In this document: piece after piece, positions 6,210 to 13,678 of the stretch
Numbering within the stretch: position 1 is the first letter of the stretch
How the letters are laid out: the number at the start of each line of letters is the position of its first letter
Source: Actinomycetota bacterium
GTDB lineage: Bacteria; Actinomycetota; Actinomycetes; S36-B12; UBA5976
Reading direction: 5' to 3'
Assembly: GCA_005789325.1 (NCBI GenBank)
Contig: SXYE01000066.1
Location: 1 to 18,555 of the forward strand
DNA length: 18,555 bases
Notes under the pieces: generated by a model
What the model was told of the DNA's origin: nothing
What the model saw: the letters and a program-made list of their open reading frames with translations, nothing else
The model's database searches: none
Translations under genes and position numbers: made by a program

Positions 6210-8885
6210 CTAGTGAGCAGCCTCATCCCACGAAGATCCCACACCAATTGAGACATCTAACGGAACCAACAGAGGGGCTGCGTCTGCCATAGCTATTCTT
6301 GCTAGTTTTTCAACCTGATCTTTCTCCCCTTTTGCAACCTCAAATACCAACTCGTCATGAACCTGCAATAGCAATCTTGATTTCAATTTTTCTTTCTTCA
6401 ACATCGCATCGGCATTTAACATTGCTTTTTTAACAATGTCAGCAGCACTTCCTTGAATGGGAGCATTTAATGCCATTCGTTCAGCCATCTCGCGTCTTTG
6501 TCGATCAGGATTTGTTAGGTCGGGAAAATACCTTCTTCTTCCCATAATTGTTTCTGTGAAACCTACTTTTCTTGCCTCTTCCACAACCCTTGCTAAATAA
6601 TCTCTTACTCCACCAAATCTTTTGAAATATTCATCCATCAATTTTTGCGCAGCTGCAACTTCAATGTCTAGGGATTGACTTAAACCATAAGCACCCATGC
6701 CATAAGCCAAACCATAAGAGATTGCTTTGATTTGTCTTCTAAGTTCTGCATCTACTTCATTTGGCTTAACACCAAAAACCAGTGATGCCGATGTTGTGTG
6801 CAGATCTTCTCCACTTTTGAATGCTTCGATTAAGCCTGGATCTTTTGACAAGTGAGCCATAATTCTCATCTCAATTTGACTGTAATCGGCAGTCAGTAAA
6901 CATTCGTATTCTTTTCCTGATATAAAACAATCTCTAATTCTTTTGCCTTGATCGGTTCTAATCGGAATGTTTTGCATGTTTGGCTCTGTACTTGATAGTC
7001 GACCAGTTGAGGTAACAGTTTGGTTGAAAGTTGTGTGAATTCGGCCATCTTTTTCTGCTAGTGGAATTAGAGAAGCAACAGTTTGTTTCAATTTAGTAAT
7101 ATCGCGCCAGCCTAAGATAGATGAAAGGACCGGATCTTTTGTCCTTGCAAATAAATCAGTTAAGGCTTCGGCATCAGTTGTGAAGCCAGTTTTAGTTTTC
7201 TTTGTCTTAGGCAATTTTCTCTCATCAAACAAAACAGTTTGTAACTGTTTGGGAGAGGCCATATTGAATTCATGACCCACAATTTTGAATGCATCTTTTT
7301 CATAACCTTGGGCCAATTTTTCAAATTCGTCAGACAAATTGTTTAGTTTTTTAAGATCAACAGCAATTCCAGTTAGTTCCATCTCAGCCAATACTTCAAT
7401 TAGAGGAAGTTCTAAATTATTTAACAAACCAGATAACTTTCTTTCTTCAATCTGGGGTTCAAGTGCAGCATTTAAACTTAAAATCGCATTTGCTCTTGTT
7501 GCCAAACTATCGACGTTGACGGAATCTTCACCTAATGCAAGTTGTCCATCGTTTTCATTGGCAAGATCGGGAACAAAGCCCAAAACTCTCATGGCAACAT
7601 CTTCAAGCTCATAACTTCTTAAACCGGGGTTTACCAGATATGAACTGATTTCTGTGTCAGAAATTAGACCTTGAAATTCAATATTTAGATGTGAGCAAAT
7701 CTTGTAGAAGTCTTTTGCGCCGTGAACTACTTTTTTTGTTTCTTTATTTGAAAGAAATTTCTTTAACTGAGTTAAATCATCTTGACTTAATTCGTCCTGC
7801 GAAAAGGCAATACCATCACTTGATCTTGCAATTCCCCATGCAATTTCTTTGAATTTCGCTGCAAAACTCTCAAATTGAACATCAAGTGCTATCAACTCAT
7901 TTGTATTCTCCTCAAGCCACTTTCCCAAACCACCAGAATTGTATTTCTGAACTTTAAATGAACTCTGTTTTGGTTTCTTGGAAGAATCTTTACTTACCGA
8001 TGCGCTACCTATGAGTTTTTCACGTAAAGATTTAAATTCAAGAGCTGTGAAGACTTTGTTCACAAGATCAATATCTAGTTCTTTAACTGCTAATTGATCA
8101 ACACCTACATCTAAGGAAACGTCTTTAACAAGTTCAGTCATCTTTCTATTTAGCTTGACTTGTTCAATATTGGCCCTTAATGACTCTCCAACTTTGCCAG
8201 ATATTTCATTTGCATGTTTAATAAGTTCGTCTAAGTTTCCATATTCTTTAATCCACTTAACTGCTGTTTTTTCTCCCACACTTGGCACTGATGGCAAATT
8301 ATCTGACGGATCTCCCCTTAAGGCAGCAAAGTCTGGATATTGTTCAGGTGTTAACTCATATTTTTCTAACACCGCTGCAGGTGTCATACGCGCAATATCT
8401 GAAACACCTTTTCTGGCATATAAAACTGTTATCGAATCATTAACTAGCTGATAAGAATCTCTATCTCCAGTTAAAATTGAAACTCTCATTCCCTTTTTCT
8501 CACCTTGTTTTGCCAGAGTGGCAATAATGTCATCTGCTTCATAACCTTTTATCTGTATTCCAGGAATTTGCATAGCTTCAATTACTTCTGTTATTAGAGG
8601 TAATTGTGATCGAAATTCGTCTGGACTTTTAGCTCTATTTGCCTTGTACTCAGCAAACATTTCTCTTCGAAAAGTTTCTCTTGAAACATCAAACGCAATT
8701 GCTAAATGTGTTGGTTTTTCATCCTTAATGGCGTTTATAAGCATTGATGTAAAACCAAAGACGGCATTGGTGGGTTGACCTGAACTTGTTGAAAAATTAT
8801 CCAAAGGCAACGCATAAAAAGCCCGGTATGCCAATGAATGGCCATCGACCAGTAATAAATGTTCGGGGTGTTTCATGTCAACCAT
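6210..8885 (-). CDS. polA: DNA polymerase I
   Basis: Repair and Okazaki-fragment polymerase of 891 residues. The N-terminal 5' nuclease domain begins LLLVDGHSLAYRAFYALP and includes EADDIIATLA and ALRGDPSDNLPSVPSVGEKT. The middle domain corresponds to the 3'-5' exonuclease but lacks its acidic catalytic motifs: the first reads ALDVQFES instead of D-x-E, and the third has neither Tyr nor Asp. It is therefore probably without proofreading, as in mycobacterial and Taq PolA. The polymerase domain has motif A TADYSQIEMR (D near 668), motif B RRQIKAISYGLAYG (K near 721, Tyr near 725) and motif C QVHDELVFEV (near 841-850). I chose the ATG at 8885-8883; an ATG at 8876 is also possible. The longer frame to 8930 would overlap the divergent gene and adds unrelated residues. 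polA starts 23 nt from the divergent thioesterase gene. Confidence 0.97.
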   Translation of the reverse strand: MVDMKHPEHLLLVDGHSLAYRAFYALPLDNFSTSSGQPTNAVFGFTSMLINAIKDEKPTHLAIAFDVSRETFRREMFAEYKANRAKSPDEFRSQLPLITEVIEAMQIPGIQIKGYEADDIIATLAKQGEKKGMRVSILTGDRDSYQLVNDSITVLYARKGVSDIARMTPAAVLEKYELTPEQYPDFAALRGDPSDNLPSVPSVGEKTAVKWIKEYGNLDELIKHANEISGKVGESLRANIEQVKLNRKMTELVKDVSLDVGVDQLAVKELDIDLVNKVFTALEFKSLREKLIGSASVSKDSSKKPKQSSFKVQKYNSGGLGKWLEENTNELIALDVQFESFAAKFKEIAWGIARSSDGIAFSQDELSQDDLTQLKKFLSNKETKKVVHGAKDFYKICSHLNIEFQGLISDTEISSYLVNPGLRSYELEDVAMRVLGFVPDLANENDGQLALGEDSVNVDSLATRANAILSLNAALEPQIEERKLSGLLNNLELPLIEVLAEMELTGIAVDLKKLNNLSDEFEKLAQGYEKDAFKIVGHEFNMASPKQLQTVLFDERKLPKTKKTKTGFTTDAEALTDLFARTKDPVLSSILGWRDITKLKQTVASLIPLAEKDGRIHTTFNQTVTSTGRLSSTEPNMQNIPIRTDQGKRIRDCFISGKEYECLLTADYSQIEMRIMAHLSKDPGLIEAFKSGEDLHTTSASLVFGVKPNEVDAELRRQIKAISYGLAYGMGAYGLSQSLDIEVAAAQKLMDEYFKRFGGVRDYLARVVEEARKVGFTETIMGRRRYFPDLTNPDRQRREMAERMALNAPIQGSAADIVKKAMLNADAMLKKEKLKSRLLLQVHDELVFEVAKGEKDQVEKLARIAMADAAPLLVPLDVSIGVGSSWDEAAH

Positions 8886-8892
8886 AAGTGTG

Positions 8893-8898
8893 ATCCTA
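8893..8898 (-). promoter_or_regulatory. Candidate polA -10 element
   Basis: Minus-strand TAGGAT followed by 7 nt and the polA ATG at 8885. It fits TANNNT with a leaderless start. The same bases could instead act as a weak ribosome-binding site (AGGA, 8 nt from the ATG), and I cannot separate the two readings from sequence. The hexamer overlaps the plus-strand candidate at 8897-8902. Confidence 0.4.
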
Positions 8899-8902
8899 GG
8901 CT
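8897..8902 (+). promoter_or_regulatory. Candidate -10 element of the thioesterase gene
   Basis: Plus-strand TAGGCT followed by 6 nt (TGCGAT) and the ATG at 8909. It fits a leaderless TANNNT promoter and shares the palindromic core CCTAGG (8895-8900) with the opposing polA -10. No Shine-Dalgarno sequence lies at a usable distance, which supports a leaderless start. Confidence 0.4.
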
Positions 8903-8908
8903 TGCGAT

Positions 8909-9382
8909 ATGGCAAATAACGATGGCGCACCGCTTAATAAATCCCGTGCGGATATCAAAATGAGCGAGCTATCCCCAGAAGAATTGACTAAAGCTTTGAA
9001 TGAATACGGTCTTGGTGAATTAGCCGAAAGAATGGGAATTAAGTTAATTGAAGTAAGCGCTAATAAAACTATTGGAACAATGCCAGTGCAGGGAAATCGT
9101 CAACCTCTAGGTCTTCTAAATGGTGGAGCAAATGCAATTCTTGCTGAAACTCTAGGTTCGATCGCAGCAAATGTTGCTGCATATCCTGATCGAGTTGCTG
9201 TGGGTGTTGACATAAACGTAACTCACCATAAGAGCGTTAAAGATGGTTTCGTTAAAGGAATCGCAACTCCTCTACATGTTGGTAAAACAACGGGAAGTTA
9301 CTTCATAGAAATTCTTAACGATAAAGATGAAAGAAGTGCATCAGCACGATTAACCGTATTCTTCAAAGAAAAGAATAAATAA
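8909..9382 (+). CDS. Hotdog-fold acyl-CoA thioesterase, PaaI/EntH-MenI-like
   Basis: A 157-residue single-domain hotdog protein, expected to be cytosolic and to hydrolyse an acyl- or aroyl-CoA thioester. The core reads QPLGLLNGGANAILAETLGS (65-84), then VGVDINVTHHKSVKDGFVKG (98-117) and TPLHVGKTT. This resembles E. coli EntH (YbdB) and MenI (YdiI), where the core is QPFGxLHGGAS..LAE. The catalytic Glu (E80) and the Gln (Q65) are kept, but the His six residues after that Gln is Asn (N71). The substrate cannot be told. I took the ATG at 8909 because of the -10 in front of it. The ATG at 8960 (MSELSPEEL) would remove 17 residues that look unconserved, so it is a real alternative. It abuts the DUF554 gene and diverges from polA. 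Confidence 0.88.
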   Translation: MANNDGAPLNKSRADIKMSELSPEELTKALNEYGLGELAERMGIKLIEVSANKTIGTMPVQGNRQPLGLLNGGANAILAETLGSIAANVAAYPDRVAVGVDINVTHHKSVKDGFVKGIATPLHVGKTTGSYFIEILNDKDERSASARLTVFFKEKNK

Positions 9383-10123
9383 TTGATTGGTTTAGGAACT
9401 TTACTCAACGTCGTTGCGATTGTGGCCGGAGCCATAATTGGAACACTTCTTGGTGATCGGTTATCAACAAAAACACGAAATGTTGTAACAGATGCTTTGG
9501 GATTAATGACACTCTTAGTAGCAGGTTTATCAATCATTGATATCGCAAAACCTGAATTCAAAGATGCCGTTGGCCCAGGCATGGGTGTCTTAATCATTTT
9601 AGGAAGTTTAATTCTTGGTGGTATTACGGGATCTTTATGGAGATTAGAGGATCGTTTCGAAAGTATTGGTAAAAAACTTAAAAAATCTTTGAAGAAAAGA
9701 ATTAAATCTCAAGATGCAAATTTTGTGGAAGGTTTTGTCAGCGCCTCTCTACTTTTTGTGGTTGGTCCTCTAGCAATTCTTGGTTCTATCTCTGATGGCT
9801 TAGGCGAAGGAATTGAACAATTGGCATTGAAATCCTCTCTAGATTTTTTTGCATCTATTGCCTTTGCAGCATCACTAGGAATAGGTGTTGCCTTCTCAGC
9901 CTTAGCAGTAGGAATTTATCAAGGCTTGTTTACCTTGCTTGGTTTTGGATTGGGAGATGTTTTGAACGAAGCGCAAGTAATTGCGCTCACCGTTACAGGC
10001 GGACTACTTCTTGTGGGAGTTAGTTTTAGATTACTAAAGATTAAACAATTACCGGTTGCTGATTTATTACCTGCACTATTTTATGCCCCCATTTTAGTGG
10101 CATTAGTTATGGCAATTAAATAA
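9383..10123 (+). CDS. DUF554 family membrane protein
   Basis: A 246-residue hydrophobic protein of the DUF554 family (relatives: E. coli YqgA, B. subtilis YdfK), with no established biochemical function that I know of. The start MIGLGTLLNVVAIVAGAIIG and the following GDRLSTKTRNVV..ALGLMTLLVAGLS match the family's N-terminus. The start is therefore the TTG at 9383, immediately after the thioesterase stop TAA, which implies coupled translation. Hydrophobic segments lie near 1-22, 34-55, 60-82, 117-140, 145-185, 192-215 and 222-245. A basic loop (about residues 95-110, KKLKKSLKKRIKS) is probably cytoplasmic. The gene ends one base before the convergent livF stop codon. Confidence 0.88.
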   Translation: MIGLGTLLNVVAIVAGAIIGTLLGDRLSTKTRNVVTDALGLMTLLVAGLSIIDIAKPEFKDAVGPGMGVLIILGSLILGGITGSLWRLEDRFESIGKKLKKSLKKRIKSQDANFVEGFVSASLLFVVGPLAILGSISDGLGEGIEQLALKSSLDFFASIAFAASLGIGVAFSALAVGIYQGLFTLLGFGLGDVLNEAQVIALTVTGGLLLVGVSFRLLKIKQLPVADLLPALFYAPILVALVMAIK

Positions 10124-10124
10124 T

Positions 10125-10841
10125 TTAGGCGCCGGTTCCTAAGTAGGCCTTCTTAATTACTTCATCATTAAGCAATTCTTTACCGGAACCTTCTTTAACT
10201 ATATTTCCTGTTTCCATGATGTAGGCACGATTTGCACAAGAAAGAGCTTGGGCTGCATTTTGTTCAACCAAAAGAATTGACACACCTTGAGTTTGAATTT
10301 CTCGAATAATCTTGAAGATTTGTTGAATAAACATTGGGGCAAGACCCATTGATGGTTCATCCAATAGCAACAGCCGTGGTCGAGACATTAATGCTCTACC
10401 AATGGAAAGCATTTGTTGTTCTCCGCCAGAAAGAGTTCCACCAGCTTGGCCTTGTCTTTCCTTTAATCTTGGAAAAAGTGTGTAGACGCGATCTAAATCT
10501 TCCCGTAACTCTTTTTTCCAATCTGGACGGGAATATTTACCCATTTCAAGATTTTCTAAAACTGTCATTCCAGGAAAAATTCCGCGACCTTCTGGCGCTT
10601 GACATAAGCCTGCCAAAACTCTGTTGTGAGGTGCTATTGATTGAATATCTTTACCTTCAAAATTAATAACTCCAGCTGATGGCTTTAAAATTCCTGAAAT
10701 TGTTTTTAAAAGAGTTGTTTTACCAGCACCGTTTGCTCCAACTAAGGTAACAATTTCACCCTGTCCAACGTTCAAGGAGATTCCCTTTATTGCCTCAATT
10801 TTGCCGTAAGAAACTTTTAAATCTTTAATATCAAGAAGCAT
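10125..10841 (-). CDS. livF: LivF, branched-chain amino-acid ABC transporter ATPase
   Basis: One of the two ATPases powering the Liv importer, at the inner face of the membrane. It has 238 residues from the ATG at 10841. Walker A GANGAGKTT lies at 35-43, the signature LSGGEQQ at 137-143 and Walker B LLLLDEPSMGL near 157-167. The switch position reads LLVEQNA, the usual LivF form with Gln in place of the H-loop His. An in-frame TTG at 10850 is less likely: the AGGGG ribosome-binding sequence sits 9 nt before the ATG but directly against the TTG. The gene overlaps livG by 11 bp and is the last gene of the liv operon. It is convergent with the DUF554 gene. Confidence 0.96.
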   Translation of the reverse strand: MLLDIKDLKVSYGKIEAIKGISLNVGQGEIVTLVGANGAGKTTLLKTISGILKPSAGVINFEGKDIQSIAPHNRVLAGLCQAPEGRGIFPGMTVLENLEMGKYSRPDWKKELREDLDRVYTLFPRLKERQGQAGGTLSGGEQQMLSIGRALMSRPRLLLLDEPSMGLAPMFIQQIFKIIREIQTQGVSILLVEQNAAQALSCANRAYIMETGNIVKEGSGKELLNDEVIKKAYLGTGA

Positions 10842-11607
10842 GGTCTGCAACCCCTAAGTAAGCATCTATAACTTTCTGATCTTTTTGAACTTCACTTGGA
10901 GTACCTTCAGCAATCTTTTGTCCAAAATCAAGCACAGATACACGATCTGAAATCTTCATAACCAAACTCATGTCATGCTCAATCAAAAGTACAGCGAAAC
11001 CTGCATCGCGGATTTTTTTGATCAAATTACCCAATTCAACTTTTTCTTGTGGGTTAAATCCTGCTGCTGGTTCATCAAGTAACAAAACTTTTGGTTCAAG
11101 TGCTAATGCACGGGCAATTTCTAATCTTCTTTGATCGCCATATGGAAGATTCTTAGCTAATTGTCCGGCACGGTGTGAAATTCCCATGAAGTTAAGAAGC
11201 TCTGCAGCTTTCTTATGTGATCTTTCTTCATCTTTTTTAGAAGTTGAAGTTCCAAACATTGACCCCAACAAACCAACCTTATTTTTAGAATCTGCACCTG
11301 TCATAACGTTTTCTAATGCAGTCATGTCACCAAAAAGTCTTACGTTTTGAAAAGTCCTTGCTAATCCTTTTCGTGCAATTTTATAAGTCTTAACACCAAC
11401 TACTGATTCGTTGTCAAGTAAAATTTCTCCAGCAGTTGGAGTGTAATAACCTGTTGCTACGTTGAATACGGTTGTTTTGCCTGCTCCGTTTGGACCAATC
11501 AAGGCAGCAATTTCACCTTCAGAAACGTGTAAATTTACTTCTGAGAGTGCCACTACTCCACCAAACTTCATAGTTAAGTTGCGAATTTCTAATAATTTTT
11601 TGCTCAT
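10831..11607 (-). CDS. livG: LivG, branched-chain amino-acid ABC transporter ATPase
   Basis: The second Liv ATPase, 258 residues. Walker A GPNGAGKTT is at 38-46 and the Q-loop Gln at 87 in ARTFQNVRLF. The signature is the LivG-type LPYGDQRRLEIARAL (154-168), Walker B is VLLLDEPAAGF (174-184) and the H-loop is LLIEHDM with H211. The insert between Q-loop and signature (about 105-130, SMFGTSTSKKDEERSHK) is normal for LivG. Its ATG overlaps the livM stop in an ATGA, so translation is probably coupled. No defects seen. Confidence 0.97.
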   Translation of the reverse strand: MSKKLLEIRNLTMKFGGVVALSEVNLHVSEGEIAALIGPNGAGKTTVFNVATGYYTPTAGEILLDNESVVGVKTYKIARKGLARTFQNVRLFGDMTALENVMTGADSKNKVGLLGSMFGTSTSKKDEERSHKKAAELLNFMGISHRAGQLAKNLPYGDQRRLEIARALALEPKVLLLDEPAAGFNPQEKVELGNLIKKIRDAGFAVLLIEHDMSLVMKISDRVSVLDFGQKIAEGTPSEVQKDQKVIDAYLGVADHAS

Positions 11608-12662
11608 CGAGTTACCTCTTGGCCAGTATTCTTGTCATAAACTTTTTCACGCTTTTTACGAGGGATGATTCCATCTGGTCTTATATTCATCATGACAACC
11701 ATTAATAATCCGAAGAATAGGATACGTGTGTCAGATAAGAATCGTAATTTCTCCGGGAAATAACCAAGTAATGCTGCACCTAATGCGACGCCCCAAATAT
11801 TTCCCATTCCACCAAAAACCACACAAGCCAAAATCATGATTGATATTTGCAATGTGAAGTTCTCTGGAGTAATTGAAGTAACTTGGCCTGCGTAAACGGC
11901 ACCTACGGCTCCACCTACTGCGCCGCCAAGAACAAATCCCCACAGCTTATATTTCATAGTCGCGACACCCATAAATTCAGCAACGTCTTCGTCTTCTCTA
12001 ATTGCTTCCCATGCTCTTCCTGGACGCCTTGCAACTAGTCGAAGATAGGCCCAGATAACTAATAGCATCAAAGTGAGCAACAACCAATAAAACGGCTTTG
12101 GATCATCAACCACAAATTCAATTCCAAATAACGTTGGAGGAGCAGCAATGCCGGCCAACCCAGCAGCCCCACCAGTGAAATTAAAATTAATTGCCAAAAT
12201 TCGGATAATTTCTCCAAAGCCCAAAGTAATAATCGCTAAGTAGTCACCTCGTAAGCGAAGTGCTGGTAATCCCAACATTAGGCCTGCCAGCATGGCAAAC
12301 CCCATTCCTAGAAATACGTTAATCCAAAATGGAAAACCAAAGTTCAAATTCAAAATTGCATGCGTGTATGCACCGATTGCGAAAAATGCGACATATCCTA
12401 AATCTAGGATTCCACTCTTACCCACAATGATATTAAGACCGATGGCCATGATGACAAACATTCCCATTGGATAAAACAAAACTGAAGAGAAGTCTGATTC
12501 ATTTGTACCCAAAATTGGGTTATCCAGAAATGGCAGAATAAAAAAGAACACAATAACTGCAGCTCTAAACAAAACTCTCTGATTTCTGGTTGTTCCTTCC
12601 CACCAGTCACCAAATTTGTCTCTTAGATTAAAACGTACGTTTGTTGAACTAGGTGTACTCAT
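11604..12662 (-). CDS. livM: LivM, branched-chain amino-acid ABC transporter permease
   Basis: Membrane permease of the Liv importer, 352 residues, pairing with LivH. A hydrophilic N-terminus of about 30 residues precedes eight or more membrane segments. The family stretch NIIVGKSGILDLGYVAFFAI is clear, as is GDYLAIITLGFGEIIRI. The cytoplasmic coupling loop AWEAIREDEDVAEFMGV docks on the ATPases. The charged tail RPDGIIPRKKREKVY lies inside the cell. Start and stop overlap the neighbouring genes by 4 bp each (ATGA at 12659-12662 and 11604-11607), the mark of a tightly coupled operon. Confidence 0.96.
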   Translation of the reverse strand: MSTPSSTNVRFNLRDKFGDWWEGTTRNQRVLFRAAVIVFFFILPFLDNPILGTNESDFSSVLFYPMGMFVIMAIGLNIIVGKSGILDLGYVAFFAIGAYTHAILNLNFGFPFWINVFLGMGFAMLAGLMLGLPALRLRGDYLAIITLGFGEIIRILAINFNFTGGAAGLAGIAAPPTLFGIEFVVDDPKPFYWLLLTLMLLVIWAYLRLVARRPGRAWEAIREDEDVAEFMGVATMKYKLWGFVLGGAVGGAVGAVYAGQVTSITPENFTLQISIMILACVVFGGMGNIWGVALGAALLGYFPEKLRFLSDTRILFFGLLMVVMMNIRPDGIIPRKKREKVYDKNTGQEVTR

Positions 12663-13609
12663 ACTCTGGCCCTTTGTAGTGCTTCCCCGAATAATCCGGT
12701 TGGTTTAAACAAGAGGACTAATACAAGAATTATGAAAGTTACGACATCTCTCCAGTTGTAACCGAGAACAGCCGATGAGAACTGCTGAATTAAACCCAAA
12801 ACAAAAGACCCAGCAAGCGCACCTCGAATGTTTCCAATTCCTCCAAGTACTGCGGCAGTAAAAGCTGAGATGCCCAATAAGAATCCTACGTTGAATTTCG
12901 TTGCTTCATAAAACAACATATAGAAAGCTGAGCCGACACCAGCAAGAACGCCACCAATTAAAAATGTGAAGGCAATGACGCGGTCAACGTCAACACCCAT
13001 CAAAATTGATGTTCTTTCATCTTGTGAAACTGCCCTGATTCCTCGACCGAGCTTTGTAGTTTGAATAATTCGATCTAAAATAATCATCAAAGCAAATGCG
13101 CCAACCAAAACAACGATTTTGTCTGCAGTCACGTATGCAGTACCAACTTGAAATAAGGAATTCTTGTCTAAAAGTCTTGGAAAATCCCAGTCTTTTGAAT
13201 CAGTTATAATTCTAAAAAATTCTACCAAAAATAAAGAAGCTCCGATTGCAGAAATCAAAGAAGAAAGCCTATTTGCATTATTTCTTCTTAATCTCCTATA
13301 GGCCACAACCTCTAAAAGCATCGCAGCTGATCCACTTGCTACTCCTGCAACTGTTGCTGCAAGTAGAAATACTCCAAGAAAAGCTAAAATTCCAAGTGGT
13401 TCTTCAAAACCAGTAAATCCCAGCAACATTGTTACACCTAAAGTTGCAAATGTTCCAAGCATGAATATTTCTGAATGTGCAAAGTTAATTAAACGTAAAA
13501 CCCCATAAACAAGTGTGTAGCCAAGTGAGACTAATGCATAAATTGCACCAACAACGATTCCATCAAGGAGCAAAGAAGCAAAGTCTGTCCACAGAATCGA
13601 AAAATCCAC
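12659..13609 (-). CDS. livH: LivH, branched-chain amino-acid ABC transporter permease
   Basis: Second membrane permease of the Liv importer, 316 residues from the GTG at 13609. Family stretches are GIVVGAIYALVSLGYTLVYG and VLRLINFAHSEIFMLGTFA near the N-terminus, then the coupling loop IRAVSQDERTSILMGVDVDR and AAVLGGIGNIRGALAGSFVLG. I chose this GTG over the one at 13615 because the ribosome-binding sequence AGGGAG (13620-13615) lies 5 nt before it and would overlap the earlier GTG. The gene is separated from livK by a strong hairpin and overlaps livM by 4 bp. Confidence 0.95.
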   Translation of the reverse strand: MDFSILWTDFASLLLDGIVVGAIYALVSLGYTLVYGVLRLINFAHSEIFMLGTFATLGVTMLLGFTGFEEPLGILAFLGVFLLAATVAGVASGSAAMLLEVVAYRRLRRNNANRLSSLISAIGASLFLVEFFRIITDSKDWDFPRLLDKNSLFQVGTAYVTADKIVVLVGAFALMIILDRIIQTTKLGRGIRAVSQDERTSILMGVDVDRVIAFTFLIGGVLAGVGSAFYMLFYEATKFNVGFLLGISAFTAAVLGGIGNIRGALAGSFVLGLIQQFSSAVLGYNWRDVVTFIILVLVLLFKPTGLFGEALQRARV

Positions 13610-13614
13610 AAACA

Positions 13615-13620
13615 CTCCCT
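13615..13620 (-). promoter_or_regulatory. livH ribosome-binding site
   Basis: Minus-strand AGGGAG, 5 nt before the GTG at 13609. It decides between two in-frame GTG codons. It sits 12 nt after the intercistronic hairpin. Confidence 0.6.
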
Positions 13621-13631
13621 AGACATTGATG

Positions 13632-13660
13632 AGGGTGAGGTACTTAATGTACCTCACCCT
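13632..13660 (-). promoter_or_regulatory. Intercistronic hairpin between livK and livH
   Basis: A perfect 12-bp inverted repeat (13632-13643 with 13649-13660) around a 5-nt loop, AGGGTGAGGTAC/GTACCTCACCCT. On the minus strand the stem is followed by CATCAATGTCT, so there is no T-tract and it is not a standard intrinsic terminator. It starts 18 nt past the livK stop. By analogy with malE-malF type operons it probably protects the 3' end of livK mRNA from exonucleases, or causes partial termination, so that the binding protein outnumbers the permease. That function is inference. Confidence 0.7.
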
Positions 13661-13678
13661 ACAACTATAAATACGTAA

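Noticed and set aside
8886..8930. 15-codon upstream extension of the polA frame
   Set aside because: It would overlap the start of the divergent thioesterase gene, and the added residues precede the normal PolA start.
9298..9597. 99-codon minus-strand open frame across the thioesterase/DUF554 junction
   Set aside because: It lies opposite two well-supported genes and its translation resembles no protein.
13632..13660. Reading the livK-livH hairpin as a normal rho-independent terminator
   Set aside because: No T-tract follows the stem on either strand, and the downstream genes clearly belong to the same operon.
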